Shown one piece after another: positions 1 to 5,066 of a stretch of 5,066 bases of DNA (positions within the stretch are counted from its first letter, which is position 1; each line of letters starts with the position of its first letter). This DNA comes from an uncultured bacterium (lineage in GTDB: Bacteria > Planctomycetota > UBA1135 > GCA-002686595). A program made the translations under genes and the position numbers. Under the pieces are notes generated by a model. That model saw only the letters and a program-made list of their open reading frames with translations, was not told the origin of the DNA and made no database searches. The stretch lies in contig CAJXRJ010000567.1 of NCBI GenBank assembly GCA_913058555.1, positions 1 to 5,066 on the forward strand, written 5' to 3'.

Positions 1-20
1 CCTTGGGGCGGGCCCCAAGG
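1..20. repeat. Perfect short hairpin at the left edge
   Basis: Arms CCTTGGGGC (1-9) and GCCCCAAGG (12-20) are exact reverse complements. In RNA this would fold as an 8-bp stem with a 4-base loop. No T-run follows on the plus strand, and nothing can be seen beyond the edge on the minus strand, so it is not a classic intrinsic terminator. It starts exactly at base 1, so it may mark an assembly break or be the tail of a longer structure outside the window. Confidence 0.6.
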
Positions 21-208
21 AGGGGACCCAGGGACGGGATCCAGCGAGGGGATCCCATGGCCGCCTGATCCCGTTTGGCGTGGGGGGCTCGATTGTAGGG
101 ACTGCCCGTCGTTCCATCGGGCTATCGCGCTCCGTAAGCTCAGGGACATCGCCTGCTCGGGGCTCCACAGCGCCGCCTTCCCCTCCATTCCGACAGGCGA
201 AATCTGTC
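1..208. other. Left-edge region without a supported gene
   Basis: This stretch lies upstream of the chosen start of the lipoprotein gene. It contains the edge hairpin, a purine run AAGGAGGGG (18-26) with no usable start codon behind it, and two GGGATCC-type palindromes near 36-56. The lipoprotein frame is open back to a GTG at 80, but residues 1-43 of that extension are low-complexity and resemble nothing known. A second plus-strand frame is open from base 1 to a TGA at 412-414. It could be the tail of an upstream gene, but its translation is unrecognisable. No -35/-10 pair stands out. Confidence 0.4.
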
Positions 209-2479
209 ATGGCGAACTGCTATCCATCCGCTCGGGTGACCTCCGTATCCCGCGCGACTGCGCCCCTGGGTTCTGCGTCCATTTCAGGGTCCATTTCAGG
301 GTCCATTTCAGGGTCCACTTCCGGGTCCGTTTCGGGGCTCATTCCGGGTTTCCTCTTTGGGCCTGCCCCATGGCTGGCGATCGGTTTGGCCATTGCCGGT
401 TGCTCATCCCCTGACGCTGGGGAGGGGGGCTCGGCGGCCGGTGATGGGCCCGGCCAGGCGGCGGCGGTCGTGCCCGACCTCGAGGTCGATTTCACGGACC
501 TACCGGTGGCGTCCATCGAGGGACGAGTCGTCCAGTTTCGGCCTGGGCGGAACATCCGCGCAGCCGCCCGCGGGGAGGCGGCGATCACGATCGAGGGCCT
601 AGAGGGGGCGGTCCTGGACTTCACCGGCGTCGAGCTGCGCGGTATGGACGAGGCGGCGGACATGGATCTGGCCAGGGGCCATGGCATCTTGCTCCGGGGC
701 TGCAAGGACGTGGAGATCCGGGGCGGGGTTTTCGGCGGGTACCGCGGTTGCATCGTTGTGGAGGATTCCGAGAACATCCGAGTGGTCGGCGCCCGGTTCC
801 AGCATTGGTTCGGCCAGCGCCTCCAGTCCACGCCCTTCGCCGAGGACCAGACGGACTGGCTCCGGCCCCACGAGAACAACTCGGGCGAGTGGCTTCGCAA
901 ATATGGCGCTGCGATCTCCATGACGGGGACGACCAATCCACAGATCTCAGGTTGCCGCGGGCGCGAGGGGCAGAACGGGATCTTGCTGACCAGGACGACG
1001 GGCGCCAAGGTCTACGACAACGACTTTTCGTTCCTGTCGGGCTGGGGGCTCGCTCTCTACCGTTCTTCGAACAACGTGATCTCCCACAACGTTTTCGACT
1101 ACTGCGTTCGGGGATACAGCCACACGGTCTATTGGCGAGGCCAGGACTCGGCGGGCATCCTGATGTTCGAGCAGTGCAGCCGCAACGTCGTCGCGTACAA
1201 CAGCGCGACCCATTCCGGTGACGGAGTTTTCCTGTACGCAGGCAATGACCTTGTGGAGCGCGGCGCGACGGATGGCGGCGGTTCGGACGACAACATCTTC
1301 TATCGCAATGACCTGCGGTACGCCGTTGCCAATGGATTGGAGGCCACCTTTAGCCGCGGCAACGCCGTCATCGAGAACGACCTCTCGGGGGCGCACCAAC
1401 ATGGGATCTGGGGCGGCTACTCCTCGGACATGGTGATCCTGGGTAACAAGATCCATGACACCCACGGCGGCGCCATCACCATCGAACACGGTCAAGGGTG
1501 TCTCATCGCCGAGAACGATCTCAGCCGCAGCGAGATCGGCTTTGAGGCCTACTGGGATGAGGACCCCGAATTCGTGGAAGGCCCCTTCGGCAGGGTTCGC
1601 TCGACGGCGTCCCGGGATCACTGGGTGCTTGCGAACACGTTCTCGAACAACGTGCTCGACCTTGTGGTACGTCAGTCCACCGGTGTGATCTTCCACCGCA
1701 ACAACTACGTGCCAGGCAGCCGCGAGCCGTACTTCGAGAGCGTCACGTCGGAAGCGGACCCGACCCTCGATGCCCGCACGGTTCACAGTTGGCTCGACGG
1801 CCTGGACGGCGCCTATCCTTCGGGCACCCTCAGCCGTTCCACCCTGAACCCTTGGATGGGGCGCGAGCCTGAGTTGCTGCGATCCTGGCGCGCTTGGGAA
1901 GCCCCAGAAGTTCCCGGATCGCAGACCATCAAGGCCGAGGCCCGGGATGAATTTCGCGGCGGCCTGGAGACGATTCTCATGGGCGAGTTCGGGCCTTGGG
2001 ACTTCCGTTCCGGAGCCCCGCGTCCAAAGACCAAACGGCCGGGCGGCCTGCTCGCCGACGCAAAGTGGCGGGGGACCTGGTTCCGGTGGCAGGCGGGTTC
2101 AAGCGACCCCCGCACCTCCGAGCGGGCCTGGCGCGCATGCGCCAACGATCCCCTCGTCCAGCGCACTGTGGAGTCGTTCGTGAACCCTTGGGGGAACGAC
2201 GACATCCGGCGCGAGGTGGGCAATGACTTCTTTGGCCTCTTCGCTTCGACCACCTTTGAGCTTGGGGCCGGCGGCACGTTCGATCTGCGCTCGATCTCTG
2301 ACGACGGGATCCGCGTCTACATCGATGATGAGCTGCTGATCGAAAACTGGACGCTCCACGCCCAGGCCCGGGACCAGCGCACCATCACCCTCGACGCCGG
2401 AGAGCACCGGGTCCGCCTGGAGTACTTCCAAATCCAGGGCGCGGCGAACCTGGTGGTGGAGCTGCGGCCCAAGAGGTAA
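209..2479 (+). CDS. Predicted lipoprotein with right-handed beta-helix and C-terminal PA14 domain
   Basis: The protein has 756 residues from ATG 209. A hydrophobic segment ends in the lipobox IAGC with Cys65, so it is probably lipid-anchored and faces the periplasm or cell surface. Residues about 105-500 carry PbH1/NosD-type beta-helix rungs, seen as repeated hydrophobic/Asn ladders such as NNVISHNVF, RNVVAYNS, MVILGNKIHD and GCLIAENDLS. A linker with the stretch GEFGPWDF follows. Residues about 615-754 resemble a PA14 domain: aromatic-rich start, SDDGIRVYIDD near 697-707, ENW..H, and the closing HRVRLEYFQ strand. Beta-helix proteins of this type often bind or cleave polysaccharides, and PA14 often binds glycans. 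I see no assignable catalytic residues, so enzyme activity is unproven. The start is uncertain: GTG 80 gives 799 aa and GTG 236 is also in frame, none has a good Shine-Dalgarno, and any of them leaves an unusually long N-region containing a 12-bp tandem repeat. It converges on the minus-strand gene ending at 2492. Confidence 0.85.
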   Translation: MANCYPSARVTSVSRATAPLGSASISGSISGSISGSTSGSVSGLIPGFLFGPAPWLAIGLAIAGCSSPDAGEGGSAAGDGPGQAAAVVPDLEVDFTDLPVASIEGRVVQFRPGRNIRAAARGEAAITIEGLEGAVLDFTGVELRGMDEAADMDLARGHGILLRGCKDVEIRGGVFGGYRGCIVVEDSENIRVVGARFQHWFGQRLQSTPFAEDQTDWLRPHENNSGEWLRKYGAAISMTGTTNPQISGCRGREGQNGILLTRTTGAKVYDNDFSFLSGWGLALYRSSNNVISHNVFDYCVRGYSHTVYWRGQDSAGILMFEQCSRNVVAYNSATHSGDGVFLYAGNDLVERGATDGGGSDDNIFYRNDLRYAVANGLEATFSRGNAVIENDLSGAHQHGIWGGYSSDMVILGNKIHDTHGGAITIEHGQGCLIAENDLSRSEIGFEAYWDEDPEFVEGPFGRVRSTASRDHWVLANTFSNNVLDLVVRQSTGVIFHRNNYVPGSREPYFESVTSEADPTLDARTVHSWLDGLDGAYPSGTLSRSTLNPWMGREPELLRSWRAWEAPEVPGSQTIKAEARDEFRGGLETILMGEFGPWDFRSGAPRPKTKRPGGLLADAKWRGTWFRWQAGSSDPRTSERAWRACANDPLVQRTVESFVNPWGNDDIRREVGNDFFGLFASTTFELGAGGTFDLRSISDDGIRVYIDDELLIENWTLHAQARDQRTITLDAGEHRVRLEYFQIQGAANLVVELRPKR
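278..349 (+). repeat. 12-bp tandem repeat, six copies, in frame
   Basis: Three identical copies of TCCATTTCAGGG (278-289, 290-301, 302-313) are followed by three diverging ones (TCCACTTCCGGG, TCCGTTTCGGGG, CTCATTCCGGGT). The unit is four codons and is read as SISG, SISG, SISG, STSG, SVSG, LIPG in the lipoprotein frame, directly before the hydrophobic core of its signal peptide. Copy-number change would lengthen or shorten the N-region without a frameshift. Confidence 0.9.
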
Positions 2480-2491
2480 GGGGCCCGGCCC
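2480..2491. other. 12-base gap between convergent genes
   Basis: The stop codons of the lipoprotein gene (TAA 2477-2479) and the HEAT/TPR gene (TGA, complement of 2492-2494) face each other across a GC-only stretch, GGGCCCGGCCCT with its flank. Only weak 4-5 bp pairings are possible and neither strand has a T-run. No intrinsic terminator is visible, so the transcripts may overlap or end by Rho. Confidence 0.6.
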
Positions 2492-3871
2492 TCATTCCTT
2501 CAGGTGGAACGCGTCCGCGTACTTGGACTCGGCCATCTCCCGGAAGTCGCGATCCGTGGCGAGGGACCGGAGGGCGTCCAGCGATAGGGGAGAGCTGCCC
2601 AGATAGTCGGCGGCCTCGCGGAACTTCTTCTGGCGCGCCAACGACTTGGCGATGCCAACAAAGACGATCGTGTCCGAGCCGATGTTTCGGCCCTCTCCCT
2701 GGAGCTTCATCACGTCGCGCCAGTCCTTGACCGCGCCGCTCCAATCGCCGATGTCGTGCAAGAGCTGTGCGCGCTCGCGCAGGACCATGGCGACGTTCCG
2801 GCCGCGCTCCATGCGATCTTCGAAGGGCTCGAGAAGCTCGCGCTTGGGGCCGCGGCTTCCGTTTCGGGCGAGCAGCATCAACGCGCCGCGGCGCACGTCG
2901 GGGTGGGCGGCGTCCGCAAAGGCCTTTTCGATCCTACGCTTGTGGGTAGAGGACAGTTTGGTGTCGCTCAGGCGCAGGACATCGAGGAGCTGTTGGCGCG
3001 CCTCATTGGAGATTTCCCCGTGAAGCACAAGGCTAGCCACGCCATCCGCATGGTCTGAGCTCTCCAGGAGGCCGTAATTGGCCGAGTAGTAATCCGCAAT
3101 GGAGCCCGCGAGCAAGGCCGCTCGGTCGCTTTCGATCAGCGCCAGGATCTGCGGGCCGCCCGATTCCGGCGGGGCGTAGCGAATGCCCTCGAGGGCCATG
3201 CGCCTACGGTCGGCGCTGCGACCACCAAGCTCTCTGCTGAGGAACTGCGAGGACTCGGGGCAGTCAAAACACGCGATGGTCGTGTAGATCTCTTCCCCTC
3301 GAAAGCTCGTGATGTCGTCTTCGGCTCCGCCCGGGCTGCCGGCGTTCAGGGTGTCGATGACCGGGATGAGGGCCTTCAGTGCCCGCTCTGGCTCCTGGGT
3401 TGTGCGGAGGGCGTAGAGGGCGCCCATGCGCGAGAGGCGGGTGCCGGTCCGAACTTCGTTCAGGAGGGCGTCGGTCACGCCCAGGTAGGGGACGTCGTGC
3501 ATCACTTCGGCGACGATCCTCGCGCGGGTGCGAGATCCCGGTGTGATCGTCTCGCCCGTTCCAGGGTTCAGGAAGGGGATGAGCAGCGGCTGGGCGTCGG
3601 GGCCAAGGGCGATGAGCTCGCGCTTCTTGGAATCGGTGGTCGCGGTCTTCCCGCGGGACTTGACCTCATCGATGGTCGCGATGATCGCCGTGACCTGGGG
3701 CCGCAGGGCCTGGAGCCTCTTGGTGCGCTCGAGCTCCGTCTCTTCGAGCAGGCGCTCTAGGCTCTGGCGCTCGGGCTCTTGCCGGGCCGAATACCCAAGG
3801 GGTGCGGGTGTCGCCAGAGCGGGGCTCGCCCCGCTGCTGAGGGCGAGGAATATCAGGGCACGGGTCATCAT
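2492..3871 (-). CDS. Exported alpha-helical repeat protein (HEAT-like and TPR-like), function unknown
   Basis: From the ATG at 3871 the protein has 459 residues and opens with a compact Sec signal: one Arg, the hydrophobic run ALIFLALSSG, and a likely cleavage after ALA at residue 20. A charged helical segment rich in Glu and Arg (about 28-75) could form a coiled coil. Residues about 130-345 contain paired helices resembling HEAT repeats (for example RLSRMGALYALR and DRRRMALEGIRYA). Residues about 358-425 resemble two TPR units (ERAQLLHDIGDWSGAVKDW and GIAKSLARQKKFREAADYL). These folds usually bind other proteins. No enzymatic motif is seen; a CFDC pair sits at 201-204. The start is ambiguous. 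ATG 3931 has GGAGG 11 bases upstream, and GTG 3955 overlaps the preceding stop as GTGA, but both put 20-28 residues before the signal peptide. It probably shares a transcript with the gene ending at 3952. Confidence 0.8.
   Translation of the reverse strand: MMTRALIFLALSSGASPALATPAPLGYSARQEPERQSLERLLEETELERTKRLQALRPQVTAIIATIDEVKSRGKTATTDSKKRELIALGPDAQPLLIPFLNPGTGETITPGSRTRARIVAEVMHDVPYLGVTDALLNEVRTGTRLSRMGALYALRTTQEPERALKALIPVIDTLNAGSPGGAEDDITSFRGEEIYTTIACFDCPESSQFLSRELGGRSADRRRMALEGIRYAPPESGGPQILALIESDRAALLAGSIADYYSANYGLLESSDHADGVASLVLHGEISNEARQQLLDVLRLSDTKLSSTHKRRIEKAFADAAHPDVRRGALMLLARNGSRGPKRELLEPFEDRMERGRNVAMVLRERAQLLHDIGDWSGAVKDWRDVMKLQGEGRNIGSDTIVFVGIAKSLARQKKFREAADYLGSSPLSLDALRSLATDRDFREMAESKYADAFHLKE
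3818..3835. repeat. Perfect short hairpin inside the signal-peptide coding region
   Basis: AGCGGGGC (3818-3825) and GCCCCGCT (3828-3835) are exact reverse complements separated by two bases. In the mRNA of the HEAT/TPR gene this gives a GC-rich stem about 30 bases after the proposed start codon. It may affect early translation, but high GC content alone could produce it. Confidence 0.5.
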
Positions 3872-3951
3872 GGGAGGGGCCCCGGTCCAAGGAAAACGAC
3901 CGTCGGGACGCGGTGGGGCTGCCCTCACCATAGAGGACGGGGCCTCCGCGG

Positions 3952-4362
3952 TCACCGACGGGGTCGGTGCTGACGTTTCGCCGGTGCAAGGATCACGTCA
4001 GGGCCGTCCGGCGTCTCGCAGCGGATCACGCTCCCCGGGATCAACTCCCCAGGGCTCATCGTCCCAGCCAACTTCGCCACAGGGTCCATGGGCTCGGCCG
4101 CGGTGGCCGCTGCGGACCCCAAGGGGGCTCGGCCCTGGGATGCGGGCTGGCGCTTGCTGGCCCCGATTCCTGGGGCATTCAGTTCGAGAACTTGCACGCA
4201 CCCAGCGTCCGCCCCTTGCGGGGCTCCATGCCGAGGCCCGGAGCGGGATTCTGAGCCGGATTCGGATCCGTAGATGCGCTGCAGTTCGTCGAGATGTCGG
4301 AAGACCCAGGCGTTCATGAATCGGTGGAAGGCAGGAAAGGCGGTTGGGCGCTCCCAGGACAT
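3952..4362 (-). CDS. Hypothetical 136-residue protein
   Basis: I do not recognise this protein. From ATG 4362 it begins with an aromatic, amphipathic helix-like stretch (about 9-32, FMNAWVFRHLDELQRIYG), then a Gly/Ser/Glu/Arg low-complexity part (33-45). The middle is Ala/Pro-rich. A more structured end (about 103-127) reads like short beta-strands (GELIPGSVIRCETPDG), before a basic tail AKRQHRPRR. There is no signal peptide or membrane segment. ATG 4317 is an alternative start, and neither start has a Shine-Dalgarno. Support for it being real: its codons mostly end in G or C, it fills the space between two solid genes, and its stop lies next to the downstream gene (overlapping GTGA if that gene starts at 3955). 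Overlapping frames are also open here, as is common in such GC-rich DNA, so it could be spurious. Confidence 0.55.
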   Translation of the reverse strand: MSWERPTAFPAFHRFMNAWVFRHLDELQRIYGSESGSESRSGPRHGAPQGADAGCVQVLELNAPGIGASKRQPASQGRAPLGSAAATAAEPMDPVAKLAGTMSPGELIPGSVIRCETPDGPDVILAPAKRQHRPRR

Positions 4363-4431
4363 CGGCTGCCGAGGTCCCGAGCCTGCCCCCGATCCCGTAT
4401 TCTCCCGCCGGAATCGAGCCCCCTTCTATCC
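4363..4431. promoter_or_regulatory. Divergent intergenic region, presumed promoters for both directions
   Basis: These 69 bases separate the start of the minus-strand hypothetical gene from the start of mnmG, so promoters for both would be expected here or inside the neighbouring coding ends. The only AT-richer patch is TATTCT at 4398-4403, a weak -10-like match about 30 bases before the mnmG ATG. No TTGACA-like partner or operator palindrome is visible. The role is inferred from layout. Confidence 0.3.
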
Positions 4432-5066
4432 ATGACTGGTCCAGCCCCACACGAAGGCGCTCTGCACGAGCGCCACGCCCACCCACGGCCTGATTTGCGA
4501 CTCCGAAGGGACGCGGACGTCCTCGTGGTGGGGGGCGGCCACGCGGGCATCGAGGCGGCCCTGGCGGCGGCCCGGCTCGGGTCTGAGGTCATCCTCATCA
4601 GTTTCGACCGGAGCAAGGTCGGGGAGATGAGCTGCAACCCCTGCATCGGTGGTCTTGGGAAGGGGCAGATCGTGCGGGAGATCGACGCACTAGGGGGCGC
4701 CATGGGGCGCGTCGCTGACGCCACCGGCATCCAGTTCCGGATGCTGAACACCGCCAAAGGGGCCGCCGTTCGGGGCCCGCGGTGCCAGTCCGATCGGCAC
4801 CTCTACCGCGAGGCTGCCACCGCGGCCGTTCTCGACCAGCCGGGCCTGACCCTGCGCGAGGGGGCGGTGACGGGATTGCTCTTTGCCGAGGTGGATCGGC
4901 TCCGGGTCATCGGCGTTCGGCTTGAGGATGGCACTGAGCTCCGGGCCCCCGCGACGATCTTGACCACGGGCACCTTCCTGCGCGCGCTCATGCACACCGG
5001 GGGCGACGTCTCCGTGGGCGGCCGTGCTGGCGAGCGCAGCGCAGGAAGGTGCCCGTGGTCAAGATC
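4432..5066 (+). CDS. mnmG: tRNA uridine-5-carboxymethylaminomethyl modification enzyme MnmG (GidA), 5' part
   Basis: MnmG works with the GTPase MnmE in the cytoplasm to build the cmnm5/nm5 group on the wobble uridine (U34) of certain tRNAs, using FAD. The frame shows the FAD-binding dinucleotide motif VVGGGHAGIEAA (32-43), then the family hallmarks MSCNPCIGGLGKG (66-78), VREIDALGG (81-89), GIQFRMLNT (99-107), GPRCQSDR (115-122) and ILTTGTFL before GGRAGE. The protein is normally a little over 600 residues; about 210 codons are present and the frame runs off the right edge. A 27-29 residue His/Arg/Pro-rich extension precedes the first beta-strand, longer than in most homologues; TTG 4495 could be a shorter start. 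CNPC has Cys where Ala is usual. No Shine-Dalgarno is seen. From about 5039 the sequence is an inverted copy of 4956-4983, so the last nine or so residues (after GGRAGERSA) are probably not the true protein. Confidence 0.95.
   Translation, partial: MTGPAPHEGALHERHAHPRPDLRLRRDADVLVVGGGHAGIEAALAAARLGSEVILISFDRSKVGEMSCNPCIGGLGKGQIVREIDALGGAMGRVADATGIQFRMLNTAKGAAVRGPRCQSDRHLYREAATAAVLDQPGLTLREGAVTGLLFAEVDRLRVIGVRLEDGTELRAPATILTTGTFLRALMHTGGDVSVGGRAGERSAGRCPWSR
4956..5066. repeat. 28-bp perfect inverted repeat closing at the right edge (likely fold-back artefact)
   Basis: Bases 5039-5066 are the exact reverse complement of 4956-4983. With the single base 5038 bulged out, pairing continues for six more bases (4984-4989 with 5032-5037), leaving a loop of about 42 bases. 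The left arm is ordinary mnmG coding sequence (TILTTGTFLR region). The right arm replaces the expected mnmG sequence after GGRAGERSA. This is the pattern of an inverted chimera or mis-joined contig end and not of a functional element. Confidence 0.9.

Noticed and set aside
220..1008. Long minus-strand open frame opposite the lipoprotein gene (262 residues, with repeated Glu-Met-Asp-Pro)
   Set aside because: It is the antisense reading of the tandem repeat and the beta-helix coding region. Its translation is low-complexity and matches no family, while the sense frame has clear domains.
947..1786. Minus-strand open frame of 279 residues within the beta-helix region
   Set aside because: It lies wholly antisense to well-supported beta-helix coding. 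Such frames are common in GC-rich DNA because stop codons are rare.
2460..2500. Possible bidirectional terminator between the convergent genes
   Set aside because: Only 4-5 bp GC pairings are available and there is no T-run on either strand.
4211..4224. Small hairpin GCCCC-TTGC-GGGGC
   Set aside because: The stem is only 5 bp, inside coding sequence, and expected by chance at this GC content.
3528..4319. Plus-strand open frame of 263 residues across the two minus-strand genes
   Set aside because: Its translation is Arg/Ser/Gly/Pro-rich without domains, and it runs antisense to a gene with a convincing signal peptide and helical repeats.
82..4424. Shared 12-mer GGGGGCTCGATT near 83-94 and, inverted, near 4413-4424, suggesting a dispersed regulatory repeat
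   Set aside because: One or two exact 12-mer matches are expected by chance in a window this size, and the flanks do not match.
3998..4486. Minus-strand frame of 162 residues overlapping the hypothetical gene and the mnmG start
   Set aside because: It overlaps the start of mnmG on the opposite strand, spans the intergenic region and reads as low-complexity. The 3952-4362 frame fits the layout better.

Overview
This is a 5,066-base stretch of GC-rich bacterial DNA. It holds three complete protein genes and the 5' part of a fourth. Several traits fit a Planctomycetota-like or other large-genome environmental bacterium: a secreted beta-helix/PA14 lipoprotein, a secreted HEAT/TPR-type protein, long N-terminal extensions and no clear Shine-Dalgarno sequences before most starts. 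That placement is inference from style, not from a marker comparison. Both edges of the window look like contig ends: base 1 opens a 20-base hairpin and the last 28 bases are an inverted copy of nearby sequence.

Layout. Bases 1-208 hold no gene I can support. A plus-strand gene (about 209-2479) encodes a large predicted lipoprotein with a right-handed parallel beta-helix followed by a C-terminal PA14 domain. It converges, with a 12-base gap, on a minus-strand pair. The distal member (2492-3871, possibly starting as far upstream as 3955) encodes an exported alpha-helical repeat protein, HEAT-like then TPR-like. The proximal member (3952-4362) encodes a 136-residue protein of unknown function. 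A 69-base divergent intergenic region (4363-4431) separates that pair from a plus-strand gene (4432 to the edge). This last gene is clearly mnmG/gidA, the FAD-dependent subunit of the tRNA wobble-uridine modification enzyme.

How the genes relate. mnmG is a housekeeping gene and probably unrelated in function to the others. The small minus-strand gene and the HEAT/TPR gene are close enough to share a transcript. The beta-helix/PA14 lipoprotein is probably a surface or periplasmic carbohydrate-related protein, but no catalytic site could be assigned.

The most notable observations are a near-certain fold-back junction at the 3' edge that corrupts the end of mnmG, a 12-bp tandem repeat in the export-signal region of the lipoprotein gene, and uncertain starts with extended N-regions in both exported proteins. 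I found no CRISPR array, tRNA, rRNA, mobile element, phage gene or convincing new multi-gene system.
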